Shown here in pieces: positions 1-9,232 of a stretch of 64,000 bases of DNA (position 1 is its first letter; each line of letters opens with the position of its first letter). The translations under genes were made by a program, and so were the position numbers. The DNA comes from Rhodoferax fermentans. Its GTDB lineage: Bacteria > Pseudomonadota > Gammaproteobacteria > Burkholderiales > Burkholderiaceae_C. Location of the stretch: contig NZ_MTJN01000002.1 of NCBI RefSeq assembly GCF_002017865.1, forward strand, positions 3,162,001-3,226,000. The letters run 5' to 3'. The notes beneath the pieces are model-generated. The model did not search any database and had not been told where the DNA came from. It was given only the letters and a program-made list of their open reading frames with translations.

Positions 1-1412
1 GCTTCGTACATGGCGCGATCGGCCCGGTGCAGCGTGACTTCCAGCTGGTCTCCAGCATGGCAGGTGGCGGCGCCGATGGCCATGCTCAGCTTGTGACCCG
101 AGTAGAACTGGTTGTTGAGCTCCAGAATCGACAGGATGCGCTCCACAATGGCCTGTGCGCCACGCTCATCGGCCCCGGGCAGCAACATGGCAAATTCGTC
201 ACCACCAGTACGGGCAACACAGGCGTTGGGGCTGTTGACCTTGCTCAGAACCTCGCCAGCGCGGCGCAGCAAAGCGTCCCCCGCGATGTGGCCCGCTTCG
301 TCGTTGACCCGCTTGAGGCCATTGAGGTCGATCACCAGCACACTCAGCGGCCACGGGCCCTTGCGGGACAAGCGGTTCAACTCGTCCATGTAGAAAGCGC
401 GGTTGCGCAGCTGGGTCAGAGAGTCATGTTTGCCCAGGTACTCCAGATAGGCCTCAGCCTTCTTGCGGGCGGTGATGTCCACCAGCGACACCAGCACCAG
501 GTCCCAGTTCGCCAGATGGTCGGGCAGCACCGCAAATTGCATATGGATGTTGATCAGGTCCCCACTGAGCCGGTAGTTGACCACCTCGCGCATGAGTGTG
601 GTCTTGCCCTGCCACAGCTCGATCAGTTGCTCGGCAAACGAATCCCGCATTTCACCCTGGAAGACATCGCCCAGACGGGCCAGCAGTTCGGACTTGCTCT
701 GTGCACCAAACATGCTCAGCGTTTGTTTGTTCACATCAATGACGCGGATCTCCTGCATACAGCGCGATACAAACTCGGGATGCACATTGATGAAGGTGCG
801 AAAGTCCTCAATACCGCGCTGACGCAGTTCGTCGAGCAGCAGTTTGACCGCGCTGAAATCCTCGACCCACAGGGAGACCGGGGAGTAGTCGAACAGGTCG
901 CGGGCATGCTGTTCGCTGGCCTTGAGCAAACGGGCACGCTCAAGCTCTTGGGTGATGTCTTCCAGGGACACCATGACGCGCGCCCAGCTGTTTTCATGGC
1001 CCTGGAGCACGCGGGCGTGGACCTTCACATCCAGCCGCCGCCCGTCCAGGCTGTAGTTCACCGTTTGCACCGAAAAACCTAAAGCCCCCTCCCACATGGG
1101 CAGGAGCTGCTCCATCAGTTTGCCCAGCATGTCGCCCCGGAACACCTTGTCCAGATTCGCCAGCAGCTCATCCTGACTGCGTGCGCCAAAAATCTCCAGA
1201 CTGCGCTGGTTCACCTGCAGCACCAGCAAACAGGCCGCACACTCGGCCAGGCTGCCCGGATGCGCCTGGACATGTGCCTGCAGATCGGTCACACCCTGGC
1301 TGCGCCAGTTGTCAAACAGTTGTTTGAGTGCGCTGAAATCTTCCAGCCACAAGGAAACGGGAGCCAGATCAAACAGTTGCGCGTAATCGGCCGGAACGGA
1401 AACATGGGACAC
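1..1412 (-). CDS. PAS-containing diguanylate cyclase (GGDEF), 3' end outside the window
   Basis: The protein would make cyclic di-GMP from two GTP. The visible part, about 470 residues, has two successive PAS-like sensor modules, each opening with a similar phrase (LFDLAPVSLWLEDFSA and LFDYSPVSLWVEDFSA), followed by a GGDEF domain with the intact active-site motif ARTGGDEF near position 200. The residues 6-9 before GGDEF are SPNA, so the usual RxxD product-inhibition site is absent. No transmembrane segment is seen, so it is probably cytosolic. I place the start at the GTG at 1412 because GGAGG lies 8 bases upstream and the frame closes at a stop at 1494-1496 without an ATG. The gene runs off the left edge. 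The long plus-strand reading frame over the same DNA is an antisense shadow. Confidence 0.9.
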   Translation of the reverse strand, partial: MSHVSVPADYAQLFDLAPVSLWLEDFSALKQLFDNWRSQGVTDLQAHVQAHPGSLAECAACLLVLQVNQRSLEIFGARSQDELLANLDKVFRGDMLGKLMEQLLPMWEGALGFSVQTVNYSLDGRRLDVKVHARVLQGHENSWARVMVSLEDITQELERARLLKASEQHARDLFDYSPVSLWVEDFSAVKLLLDELRQRGIEDFRTFINVHPEFVSRCMQEIRVIDVNKQTLSMFGAQSKSELLARLGDVFQGEMRDSFAEQLIELWQGKTTLMREVVNYRLSGDLINIHMQFAVLPDHLANWDLVLVSLVDITARKKAEAYLEYLGKHDSLTQLRNRAFYMDELNRLSRKGPWPLSVLVIDLNGLKRVNDEAGHIAGDALLRRAGEVLSKVNSPNACVARTGGDEFAMLLPGADERGAQAIVERILSILELNNQFYSGHKLSMAIGAATCHAGDQLEVTLHRADRAMYE

Positions 1413-1560
1413 AGCAAAAACCTCCAGACGGGTATTGTGCAGGGTCCCATCGGCCGACACCGGCAGGTGCGGCGTGCTGGTGAAAAACCCCGGCTACCCT
1501 GAAGCACCGCAGCAAGAACCGTGCGCAACGCCAGCGCCAGGTCGCGAACCAGCCACCCAC

Positions 1561-2499
1561 TCAGGCCGCAGGTGGCGCCGTGTCCTGGCCAGTCTGGGGG
1601 CCAGCCGCAGGCTGTGCGGAGTCGAGTTGTAAAAAGCGGTCTTCGATAAAGGCTTTTTCAGTTCTTTGCCGCTGAAACTCCAACTCCATCTGCTCAATCT
1701 TGGCCAGCAGCGACTTTTCACGGCCAGCCAACACGTCGATCTGGTCCTGCTGGTCCTGGATCAGCGCAGCCTGATCCATCGGTGCCAAGTCGCCCCCCTC
1801 GACCGATGAATCTGGCAAGCGAGGAGTGGCAAAGTTCTGGGCGTTGACCTGGGCGCGGATTTCGTCAAGCTGAAGAGTGTTCTCTTCAGCCAGTTTTTCC
1901 GCCGCACGTGTGCGCTCACGCGCTTTTTGCAGTTCGGCTTCCAGGTCTGCGGTTTGCTGCATCAGGCTGTCCACCACCGACTGCTTGACACCCTGCACTT
2001 CGCTGATCTCGCTGCGCAACTGATCGTTGCTGGTCGAGTCTTCTTTGAGGTGAAACTGGATCTCTTCGACCTGCTCCTGCAGCATGTGATTTTTGGACAG
2101 CGCGGTGTTGAGTTCAGCCTGCTACTTGGCACGGATGTCTTCCACGTGGGTCTTCTCTTCGGCCGCTGTTGCAGCAGCCCCGGCAGCGGCGGTTACATCG
2201 CCTTGCGCCAAGTTGTCGATCAGGTTTTGCAGCTTGAACGACAACGCACTGATGACACGACCACTTGCGTTATCACGCGTCTGGTGCGCTTGGCTGACAC
2301 GCTCAAGCTCCATGCTTGTGCGATTGGCGGCAATCTTGAGGTGTTTGCTGGCCTCCACCGTCAGGCTGGCGGCCTTGAGCAGATCTACCCGGCTTTGCGT
2401 GATGGTGTTGAGAATGCGGTAGAGCAGATAACCCGCTGCGGCCATAAAGAGCAGGTTGGAAAAGAATAAAAACCCGTAGGCGATGTTCAGCCAGTTCAT
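1561..2499 (-). pseudogene. Membrane-anchored coiled-coil protein split by an in-frame TAG
   Basis: One continuous frame of 312 codons encodes an N-terminal membrane segment (residues about 5-28, hydrophobic, ending LLYRIL) and then a long Glu/Gln/Lys-rich coiled-coil region, ending in a Pro/Ala/Gln-rich tail. It is interrupted at 2122-2124 by TAG, directly before a CAG codon. Coding character continues on both sides in the same frame: DIRAK, stop, QAELNTALSK. A CAG-to-TAG change is the simplest explanation. The start ATG overlaps the stop of the upstream gene (ATGA at 2496-2499), so the two were translationally coupled. I do not recognise the family. Downstream translation could restart at the ATG at 2083-2085, giving a soluble coiled-coil fragment of 174 residues. 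A sequencing error cannot be excluded. Confidence 0.7.
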
Positions 2500-3213
2500 G
2501 ATGTCATCACAAAAAATGCCATCCGCCCCTCACCATATCCTGGAATCGCCAGCCGGAAATCAGAGCGTTGCCCCGGCTGGGCCAGTACCGTGGCCAGCTT
2601 GGCAAAGGAGTTTTTGACCACACTGGCCTTGGCCATGGTGACCTTGGTGACCGGCGACGCTGCCGATTCACTCAGGCCCACCGCAGCGGCACGCAAAAAC
2701 TCATGGGCCTTGTCCATCATCACAGCACTGAGCTGTCCGCTGGCCATCAGGGCCCGCACCTCGTTGGGTAACATACGCGCCGCGCCACCACCCACCATAC
2801 ACACGGCATTGGTGTCCATGACCCCGATGGCATAGACACCTTTGACCTCATTCGCAGAGTAGAGGCCCAGCAAATTCTGGGCGGTCAGTGCCTCCAGCGT
2901 CATTTTTTCATGGGGAGTCAGGCGAAACGGAATGCTGCCCAAGCGGTCCAGCAGCAGCAGTTGCATGGCGGCATGGCATGTTGGTTGCCACGCCAAGGGC
3001 GTCCAGCCGCTCAATGAGCACACCCATGCCGCCTGTGCGCTGGTCCGGCGACAGCCTCAGCGGCATGAAGTAGCTGAATTCGGTAAAGTTCAACTCTGCC
3101 TGCTCGCTCTCACACAGACCAAAACCACGTTCCTGGCCGGACAGAAATTCCCATGCCTTGGCCAAGCCAGCGCACACTTGCTGGATGTTGTTGCAGGGGT
3201 AGGAGCGGGGCAT
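2496..3213 (-). pseudogene. Unrecognised protein disrupted by a frameshift
   Basis: Two overlapping frames look like halves of one gene. The N-terminal half starts at the ATG at 3213 and reads sensibly to about 2985 (phrases FSYFMPLRLSPDQRTGGMG and ERLDALGVATN), then turns into unlikely sequence up to a stop at 2908. The C-terminal half reads in another frame from about 2965 (MQLLLLDRLGSIPF, later VYAIGVMDTNAVCMVGGG) to the stop at 2496. The join region contains ATGCCATGCC, a direct repeat that could cause slippage of one base. Intact length would be about 238 residues. No signal peptide or membrane helix is obvious and I cannot assign a function. It is the first gene of a short operon with the coiled-coil gene and possibly the GGDEF gene. 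Two overlapping intact genes are a less likely alternative. Confidence 0.55.
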
Positions 3214-3518
3214 TGAGCCAGTATCCGGCAATCAGGCGAGGTGCGTCAAATCTCGGCCTGGATCCAGCCTCAAATCAATAGCACACGCAGCAACCCTGGC
3301 CCGCACCGTGCTCCAGATGGCCACACCGGTTTGCCCTTTTGTAGGATCACATGATGCACACCGTGCAAGGTCGTCAAACGCTTGGCATCAACCGCCATCC
3401 CCCCGATACGGTCACCCGCATCGAGGGGGGATGTGTTCCTCGTGCTGGCAGAAAACAATGAGGACCTGTCTGACGCCTATGCGCAATCACTCACAGCAGT
3501 GATCGGAATCTTGGTCTC
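3214..3518. other. Gap without a convincing gene
   Basis: About 300 bases lie between the frameshifted gene and the ABC transporter operon. Short frames exist on both strands (minus strand 3270-3458, plus strand 3382-3570) but neither has a ribosome-binding site or recognisable motifs. The minus-strand phrase DRIGGMAVDAKRL could be a decayed gene remnant, but I cannot show it. Confidence 0.3.
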
Positions 3519-4310
3519 TCAGGCCATCAGGTACTCACGTGGGGGTGATGCGCGCAAGGTGCGTACGTAGGGTTGGCCGTCCTGGTCGTGGTGAACATCC
3601 ACCGGGACGTGGTAGAGGTGGTGGATGAGTTCGCTACTCAGCACCTGGGCCGGCGGGCCAAAGGCCTGCAGGCGACCGTCGCCGAGCACGATCAACTGAT
3701 CGGCAAACTGCGCTGCCAGGTTCAGGTCGTGCAGCACAGCCACGCTGATCCAGCCCTGGGCTGCAGTCTGCATTTGCAGATGCTCCATCAGCTGCATCTG
3801 GTGCTTCAGATCCAGAGCGCTGACGGGTTCGTCCAGCAGCATCAGCTTGGGCTGACGCAGCAGCACTTGCGCAAACAACACCATCTGGCGCTGCCCACCG
3901 CTGAGGGTGTGCACCGGCCGGTCGGCCAGATGGGCGATGTCCAGCGCCTGCAAAGCCTCCAGCGCTGCACCCAGATCGTCGTCCGACAGCCGCATCGACA
4001 GGCGCTGCAGGCGACCCAGCACCACGACTTCGAGGGCACTCAGGTCCAGGTCAAGCTGGGTGTTTTGGGGCATGTAGCCAATGCCCTGGCGCCAGCTTGG
4101 CAAGCTGTGCGGCGTCATCGGTGTGCCATGCAGACGCACAGATCCCTGCGTCAACGGCAACTCGCCAAACAGCGCACGCAGCAGGCTGGTCTTGCCGGTG
4201 CCGTTGGGGCCAATGATCACGTGCAGCTGCCCGGCAGACAGTTGCAGGTTCAACCCTTGGACCAGGGTCAAGTCACCGATTCTCAGGGTCAGGTCAGAAA
4301 TTTCAAGCAC
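3519..4310 (-). CDS. Iron-siderophore/haem ABC transporter ATP-binding protein
   Basis: This is the cytoplasmic ATPase of a FecCDE/HmuTUV/BtuCD-type importer, 263 residues, the usual length. Walker A GPNGTGKT is at residues 34-41, the Q-loop lies near PQNTQ (81-85), the signature LSGGQ is at 136-140 and Walker B with the catalytic Glu (LMLLDEP) is at 156-162, followed by the H-loop in VLHDLNLA. It is the last gene of a three-gene operon and overlaps the permease gene by 8 bases. The ligand cannot be read from the sequence. The Fur box upstream of the operon suggests an iron compound. Cobalamin is the main alternative, but no cobalamin genes or B12 riboswitch are visible. Confidence 0.9.
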   Translation of the reverse strand: MLEISDLTLRIGDLTLVQGLNLQLSAGQLHVIIGPNGTGKTSLLRALFGELPLTQGSVRLHGTPMTPHSLPSWRQGIGYMPQNTQLDLDLSALEVVVLGRLQRLSMRLSDDDLGAALEALQALDIAHLADRPVHTLSGGQRQMVLFAQVLLRQPKLMLLDEPVSALDLKHQMQLMEHLQMQTAAQGWISVAVLHDLNLAAQFADQLIVLGDGRLQAFGPPAQVLSSELIHHLYHVPVDVHHDQDGQPYVRTLRASPPREYLMA

Positions 4311-5370
4311 GGCGACGCTTTCGGTTGCCCAGAATGAGCCAGATCATGAAAGGAACCCCGATCAGCGCCGTCACGATACCGATCGGAAACAGCGCGCCGG
4401 GCACAATGGATTTGGACAGCACCGAGGCCACCGAGAGCATCAGTGCGCCACACAGCGCCGATTGCGGAATCAGGAAGCGCTGGTCTTCGCCAACCTGCAT
4501 GCGCGCAACATGCGGCGACACCAGACCGATGAAACCAATGACACCGACGAAGCTGATGGCGGTCGCGGTCATCAACGCCACCAGCACCAGAGTCTTCAGG
4601 CGCAAGCGCGTGACGTTCACCCCCAGGCTGCGCGCACGCGCCTCACCCAGGCGCAGGCAGGTCAGCTGCCAGGCGTCTCGGTGCAACAACAGCGCACACA
4701 CCAGCGTCACGCCTGCGGTGATCCACAACATCGGCCAGGTGGTGCGCATGAGGCTACCAAACAACCAAAAAATGATCTGCTGGTTCAATTCAGGAGAAGC
4801 CAGAAACTGCAGCAGCGACAAGAGCGACTGGAACAGAAACAACAGTGCGATGCCGGCCAGAATGATGGTCTGGCTGTTGACATGGCGCATCAGCGCCAGC
4901 CCGAACAACAGGCTGGCCGCCAGCATACAAAAGACAAAGGCACCGATCGGGATGGCCACCAGGGGCGGCAAGCCCATGCCACCGGTCACCAGGGCCAGCG
5001 CGGCGCCAAAACCGGCGGCAGCTGCCAGCCCCAGCGTGTAAGGACTGGCCAAGGGGTTGTCCAGCAGGGTTTGCATCTGCACCCCACCCAATCCCAAGGC
5101 AGCTCCCACCACCAGCGCCATGAGCGCAATTGGCAGACGCATGTCCATCACGATGGCGCGCGTCATGGGGTCGGCCGCTGCTGGCGCCAGCAGTGTGCGT
5201 ACCACGTCACCCAGCGCCAGCAAAGAGGGGCCGGTGGCCACATCCAGCATCAAGCTGAACAGGCTCAGGCCCACAAACAGGGCGAGCCAACGCCAGCGCA
5301 GCGTCTCGCGTCGACGCTGACGCTGCAAGACCAGGACGCCCATGTCGGGCGCAGCAGTGATATCTGTCAT
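4303..5370 (-). CDS. FecCD-family ABC transporter permease
   Basis: A 355-residue inner-membrane protein with about ten hydrophobic segments, typical of the BtuC/FecCD permease family. A short cytoplasmic N-terminus rich in Arg (residues 17-28) precedes the first helix. Family signatures are visible: RLPIALMALVVGAALGLGG near residues 98-116, DNPLASPYTLG in the following loop, and GFIGLVSPHVAR near the C-terminal third, which is the segment that contacts the ATPase. The start overlaps the stop of the binding-protein gene by 4 bases and the end overlaps the ATPase gene. The protein would form a homodimeric channel that moves the ligand delivered by the periplasmic binding protein into the cytoplasm. 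Confidence 0.9.
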   Translation of the reverse strand: MTDITAAPDMGVLVLQRQRRRETLRWRWLALFVGLSLFSLMLDVATGPSLLALGDVVRTLLAPAAADPMTRAIVMDMRLPIALMALVVGAALGLGGVQMQTLLDNPLASPYTLGLAAAAGFGAALALVTGGMGLPPLVAIPIGAFVFCMLAASLLFGLALMRHVNSQTIILAGIALLFLFQSLLSLLQFLASPELNQQIIFWLFGSLMRTTWPMLWITAGVTLVCALLLHRDAWQLTCLRLGEARARSLGVNVTRLRLKTLVLVALMTATAISFVGVIGFIGLVSPHVARMQVGEDQRFLIPQSALCGALMLSVASVLSKSIVPGALFPIGIVTALIGVPFMIWLILGNRKRRRA

Positions 5371-6479
5371 TTCCAGCTCAACACAAAGGTGCCCTGTGGC
5401 TGGATCGGCAGGTAGTGGCGATAAAAGTCTTGGTAGGTGGCTTCCGGATGGATGTCGGTGAACAAGGTCGGGTACAAGGCTTTGGCCAGGTACTGCAACT
5501 GCGCCGCATCCAGCAGACTGCGCGTGGCGCCGTGGTAGACCCCGTACAGACGAGCCTCCTGCAGCGCTGGGAGATCAACCCAGCCCTTGCGTTGTGCGAA
5601 GCCTTGCAGACGTCGGCGCGCTTCACCTGCAGGCACACCCACCCCCATCTGCATGGCATCGGGGCTGCTAACACTCTCATACCCTGCGATGAACACCACC
5701 TGCGGCCTCGTGACCAGCAACTGCTCGGGGTTGATCGGCCCCCAGTCCTTGACAAAAGGTACAGCCACGTTGTCACCACCGACCAGATCGACCATGGCAC
5801 CCCACATGTTTTTACCGTAGGTGTAACTGTGTTCGGCTGGCCCTTTGTCACCCAGCTCAATGTACACACGCGGGCGCGGCAGCTTGGCTTTGGCGATGCG
5901 CTGCTGGATCGTCTCCACCACTTGGCGGTACTCATCGGCAATGCGTTGTGCGCGTGCCGTCTCCCCGGTGAGCTGGCCCAGCACCTTGGTGCTGGCCAGA
6001 TGGCGCTCCAGCGTCTGCGCGTTGTAGTCCACCACCACCACCGGGATGCCAGCTGCCTCCAGGCGGGGGACTTCGGACGCCAAGGCCTTGAACTGCCAGT
6101 CGGCCAGGATCACCACATCGGGTTTGGTGGCCAACGCCTTTTCAAGCGAAAAGCTCTGGTCCTGCACATTGCCCACATCGGGCACGTCGCGCAGTGTGGG
6201 CCGTGCGGCGACATACTGAGCCCATACCGCTGGCCGCGACTTGACGAACCAGCCGCGCGACAGTCCCACCAGTCGGTCAAATGCCTTGTCACCACCTACG
6301 GCGAAATAGTCCTCAATGTAGAAGCCCAGCAGCACCCGCTTGGCAGGCAGGTCGACGCGCACGGATCGACCTATCACGTCTTTGATTACCTCGGGGGCCG
6401 CCTGCACGGTCTGGATCAGGCCGACTGTCAGGCCCAGGATGCACAGCCAGCGTGCGGTGGTGGCAAATCGCATGAACAC
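5367..6479 (-). CDS. Periplasmic iron-complex binding protein of the ABC importer
   Basis: A 370-residue class III (BtuF/FhuD-like) substrate-binding protein. Residues 1-27 form a Sec signal peptide ending VQA before APEV. The mature part opens with the usual VIKDVIGRSVRVDLPAKRV strand pattern. The second lobe holds KPDVVILADWQF and a long backbone helix follows near VLGQLTGETARAQRI. It captures a ferric chelate or similar ligand in the periplasm and hands it to the permease encoded next. It is the first gene of the operon and follows a Fur-box-like sequence 43 bases upstream. No TonB-dependent outer-membrane receptor lies in the window, so the cognate receptor must be elsewhere. Confidence 0.85.
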   Translation of the reverse strand: MFMRFATTARWLCILGLTVGLIQTVQAAPEVIKDVIGRSVRVDLPAKRVLLGFYIEDYFAVGGDKAFDRLVGLSRGWFVKSRPAVWAQYVAARPTLRDVPDVGNVQDQSFSLEKALATKPDVVILADWQFKALASEVPRLEAAGIPVVVVDYNAQTLERHLASTKVLGQLTGETARAQRIADEYRQVVETIQQRIAKAKLPRPRVYIELGDKGPAEHSYTYGKNMWGAMVDLVGGDNVAVPFVKDWGPINPEQLLVTRPQVVFIAGYESVSSPDAMQMGVGVPAGEARRRLQGFAQRKGWVDLPALQEARLYGVYHGATRSLLDAAQLQYLAKALYPTLFTDIHPEATYQDFYRHYLPIQPQGTFVLSWK

Positions 6480-6521
6480 TCCTTCAAAAGGCCGGGCTTC
6501 CCGGCGAAGGTCGGCATTCTA

Positions 6522-6543
6522 TATGCGAATGATTCTCAAATTA
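6522..6543 (-). promoter_or_regulatory. Fur-box-like operator upstream of the ABC importer operon
   Basis: The stretch reads TATGCGAATGATTCTCAAAT on the plus strand. On the minus strand it contains GAGAATCATTCGC, very close to the GATAATGATAATCATTATC-type Fur consensus as it appears in betaproteobacteria. It lies about 45-65 bases before the start of the binding-protein gene, a position where iron-loaded Fur would block transcription. This is inferred from pattern only. Confidence 0.6.
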
Positions 6544-6798
6544 ACTTGCGGATATTGGATTTCATGCAAGTACTCCCAGCAATCCATGACTATCTTGGAC
6601 CTCGCAAGCCTCTCTGTCACTGCCTTAGCCGACAGCGGGTCAGAATCGGCGCTAAAGCTATGCTGTCGCCTGCAGGGTGTTGCTGCCTCTCGGCGGCGGC
6701 TTATCAGGCTCCCAGGTTTTGGCAATCAAAGGAAGTCTTGGCGCGTCGAACCGGTGCCATACTTTGCCCCATTCGTTTGAATTCCTTATCCGTCACCC

Positions 6799-8511
6799 AT
6801 GCTTGAGCTTCAGAACATCAATCACCTGGCGTTGGTCGGCAGCCTGCTGCAGCAAATGTGCGTCTATCTGGTGATCGCCTACCTGCTTTCCAAGACGCCG
6901 CTGTTTGCGCCCCTGATGCAGGTCACCGTGCGTCTGCCCGACAAGCTCGTGTGTTATTTGGTTTTTTCGGCCTTCTGCATCATGGGTACCTACCTCGGTT
7001 TCCAGATCGAGGGCGCGATTGCCAACACACGCGCCATTGGCGCGGTTATCGGCGGCATTCTGGGCGGGCCGCTGGTGGGTTTTGCCGTTGGCCTGACCGG
7101 CGGCATGCACCGCTACTCACTGGGCGGCTACACCGATGCCGCCTGCGCGGTATCTACCACCGTCGAGGGCCTGATCGGCGGTTATCTGCACCTGTTGCTG
7201 CTCAAACGCCATCGCGCCGACCGGCTGCTGAGCCCGATGATTGCGCTTGGCGCCACACTTGTGGCCGAGATCTCGCAGATGGCCATCATCCTGCTGATGG
7301 CCCAGCCCTTTGACCAAGCCGCGCGGCTGGTGGCGCACATCGCACTGCCGATGATCGTCACCAACTCGGTGGGTGCCGCACTCTTCATGCGCCTAATTCT
7401 GGACCGCCGAGAAACGCGCGAGAAGTACTCGATTGCCTTTTCGGCCAAGGCGCTGCGCATCGCCGAACGCTCGGTCGGTGTGTTGATGCAGGGCTTCAAC
7501 GAGCAAAACTGCACACGCATGGCGAGCATCATCCGCGAGGAAACCGGTGTTGGTGCGGTGGCTATCACCGATTGCGAAAAACTGCTGGGTTTTGTTGGCA
7601 TCGGCGCCGACCACCATTTGCCGGGAACACCGATCTCGTCACCACACACCTTCTACGCCATCGCGCACAACGAAGTGGTGTATGCCGACGGCGCCACCCT
7701 CACCTACCACTGCTCGCTGTCCAAGGACTGCAAACTCGGCTCCTCGCTGGTCATCCCGCTGCGCGGTGAAGGCAACCGCGTATTCGGCACGATCAAACTC
7801 TACGAGCCCAAGAGCAAATTTTTCTCGTCGCTCAATCGCACACTCGGTGAAGGCATCGCGCGCCTGCTCTCCAACCAGGTGCTGGCGGGAACCATCGAGG
7901 AACAAAAGCGCCTGCTGGCGCAATCGGAAGTCAAGCTGCTGCAGGCCCAGATCAACCCACATTTCCTGTTCAACGCGCTCAACACCTTGGCTGCAGTCAT
8001 CCGCCGCAACCCCGAAGGCGCGCGCCAGATTGTTCAATACCTGTCGACTTTTTTCCGCAAGAGCCTCAAGCGCGCCAGCGATGAGTCAACGCTCAAGGAC
8101 GAGATCGAACACGTTGATGCCTATTTGCACATCGAGTTGGCACGCCTTGCCGGGCGGCTCGACGTCGAGTTTCTGGTGGCCGAAGACTTGATGCACCTGC
8201 GCCTGCCGACTTTCTCCTTGCAGCCTATCGTCGAAAACGCCATCAAATACGGTATTTCCCAGATGCTTGATCCAGGCAAGATCACCATCAGCGCGCAGCG
8301 TAGCGATGATGAGCTGACGATCGTCATCGAAGACAGCGCCGGCCTCTACAAACCCATGCCCAACGGTGACGGTCTGGGCATGAATCTGGTGGATCGGCGC
8401 ATCAAGATCCGTTACGGCGCCGCCTACGGCATCGAGGTGTGTTGCGAACCCGAACACTGGACACGGGTAAGCATACGGGTGCCGGTCGAGAAGGAACTTG
8501 TCACATGCTGA
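6799..8511 (+). CDS. btsS: LytS/BtsS-family sensor histidine kinase
   Basis: A 570-residue membrane kinase of the LytS family. The first 195 residues hold about six hydrophobic segments with the conserved 5TMR-LYT pattern (GGILGGPLVGFAVGLTGG near 95-112). A GAF-like domain covers about 215-360, followed by the His_kinase domain with QINPHFLFNALNTL, whose phosphoacceptor is His388, and the HATPase core (LQPIVENAIKYG). The gene overlaps the response-regulator gene (TGA at 8509-8511 within the next ATG context). Because the pair precedes a CstA/BtsT-type transporter and BtsR-like sites, I infer a BtsS-like sensor of extracellular pyruvate or a related carbon source. The symbol is by analogy with E. 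coli BtsS and is not proven. Confidence 0.85.
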   Translation: MLELQNINHLALVGSLLQQMCVYLVIAYLLSKTPLFAPLMQVTVRLPDKLVCYLVFSAFCIMGTYLGFQIEGAIANTRAIGAVIGGILGGPLVGFAVGLTGGMHRYSLGGYTDAACAVSTTVEGLIGGYLHLLLLKRHRADRLLSPMIALGATLVAEISQMAIILLMAQPFDQAARLVAHIALPMIVTNSVGAALFMRLILDRRETREKYSIAFSAKALRIAERSVGVLMQGFNEQNCTRMASIIREETGVGAVAITDCEKLLGFVGIGADHHLPGTPISSPHTFYAIAHNEVVYADGATLTYHCSLSKDCKLGSSLVIPLRGEGNRVFGTIKLYEPKSKFFSSLNRTLGEGIARLLSNQVLAGTIEEQKRLLAQSEVKLLQAQINPHFLFNALNTLAAVIRRNPEGARQIVQYLSTFFRKSLKRASDESTLKDEIEHVDAYLHIELARLAGRLDVEFLVAEDLMHLRLPTFSLQPIVENAIKYGISQMLDPGKITISAQRSDDELTIVIEDSAGLYKPMPNGDGLGMNLVDRRIKIRYGAAYGIEVCCEPEHWTRVSIRVPVEKELVTC

Positions 8512-9221
8512 GCGCGCTGATCATTGACGACGAGGCGCCCGCGCGCGAAGAACTCAAAGCCTTGCTCGCCGAAGCAAGCGACGTGGAGGTGATTGGCGAA
8601 TGCAGCAACGCCATCGAAGGGCTGGCGGCGATCCACCGTTTGCGCCCCGACGTCGTTTTTCTGGACATCCAGATGCCACGTGTCTCCGGCTTGGAGATGG
8701 TCGGCATGATCGAGCCATCGGCGCTGCCACACATCGTTTTTGTGACCGCCTACGATGAACATGCCCTCAAAGCCTTCGAAGAACACGCCGCCGACTACCT
8801 CTTGAAACCAGTCGACGCGCAGCGCTTAGCCAGAACGCTGGACTGGTTGCGCTCCGGCAAGCGCACACCGGCGACGGCTTTTCCTGGCGCCGACAGCCCC
8901 CTGCGGCAAATTCCGTGCACACTGCGCAACCGCATCCTGCTGATCGCGCTCGAAGACGTCGAATATGTCAACACCACCCTTTGCGGCGTTCAGGTCGTCG
9001 CCTTGAGCAAACAGGGTGTGACCGAACTGACGCTCAAGATCTTGCAGGAGCGCACCGCATTGCTCCGCTGCCACCGGCAATACCTCATCAATCTCGACCA
9101 CATCGCCGAGATCGAACTGCTGGACAACGGCGCGGCGGAAATCATCACCCACAGCGGCAAACGCGTTCCGGCGAGCCGCCGTTATCTGCGTGACATCAAG
9201 GACAAACTGCTCATCGGCTGA
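8505..9221 (+). CDS. btsR: LytTR-family response regulator (BtsR-like)
   Basis: A 238-residue response regulator. The receiver has the acidic pocket IIDDE at residues 6-10, the phosphorylatable Asp54 in VFLDIQMP, the Thr in FVTAYDEHA and the Lys in YLLKPVDA. The C-terminal 110 residues form a LytTR DNA-binding domain, with CHRQYLINLDHI typical of the family. I chose the ATG at 8505 because it starts the receiver directly and overlaps the kinase stop. A longer frame opening at 8439 lies inside the kinase gene. LytTR proteins bind direct repeats. Three matching repeats lie just downstream of this gene, before the transporter, so it probably activates that transporter. Confidence 0.88.
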   Translation: MLSALIIDDEAPAREELKALLAEASDVEVIGECSNAIEGLAAIHRLRPDVVFLDIQMPRVSGLEMVGMIEPSALPHIVFVTAYDEHALKAFEEHAADYLLKPVDAQRLARTLDWLRSGKRTPATAFPGADSPLRQIPCTLRNRILLIALEDVEYVNTTLCGVQVVALSKQGVTELTLKILQERTALLRCHRQYLINLDHIAEIELLDNGAAEIITHSGKRVPASRRYLRDIKDKLLIG

Positions 9222-9232
9222 ATCCGGCTGGC

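Noticed and set aside
27..1082. Long plus-strand reading frame of 351 codons
   Set aside because: It is the antisense of the PAS/GGDEF gene, whose motifs (ARTGGDEF) read clearly on the minus strand; the plus frame has no recognisable domain and is rich in His, Gln and Val as antisense frames in GC-rich DNA usually are.
3270..3458. 62-codon minus-strand frame in the gap before the ABC operon
   Set aside because: No ribosome-binding site and only a vague resemblance to coding sequence; not enough to call a gene or a pseudogene.
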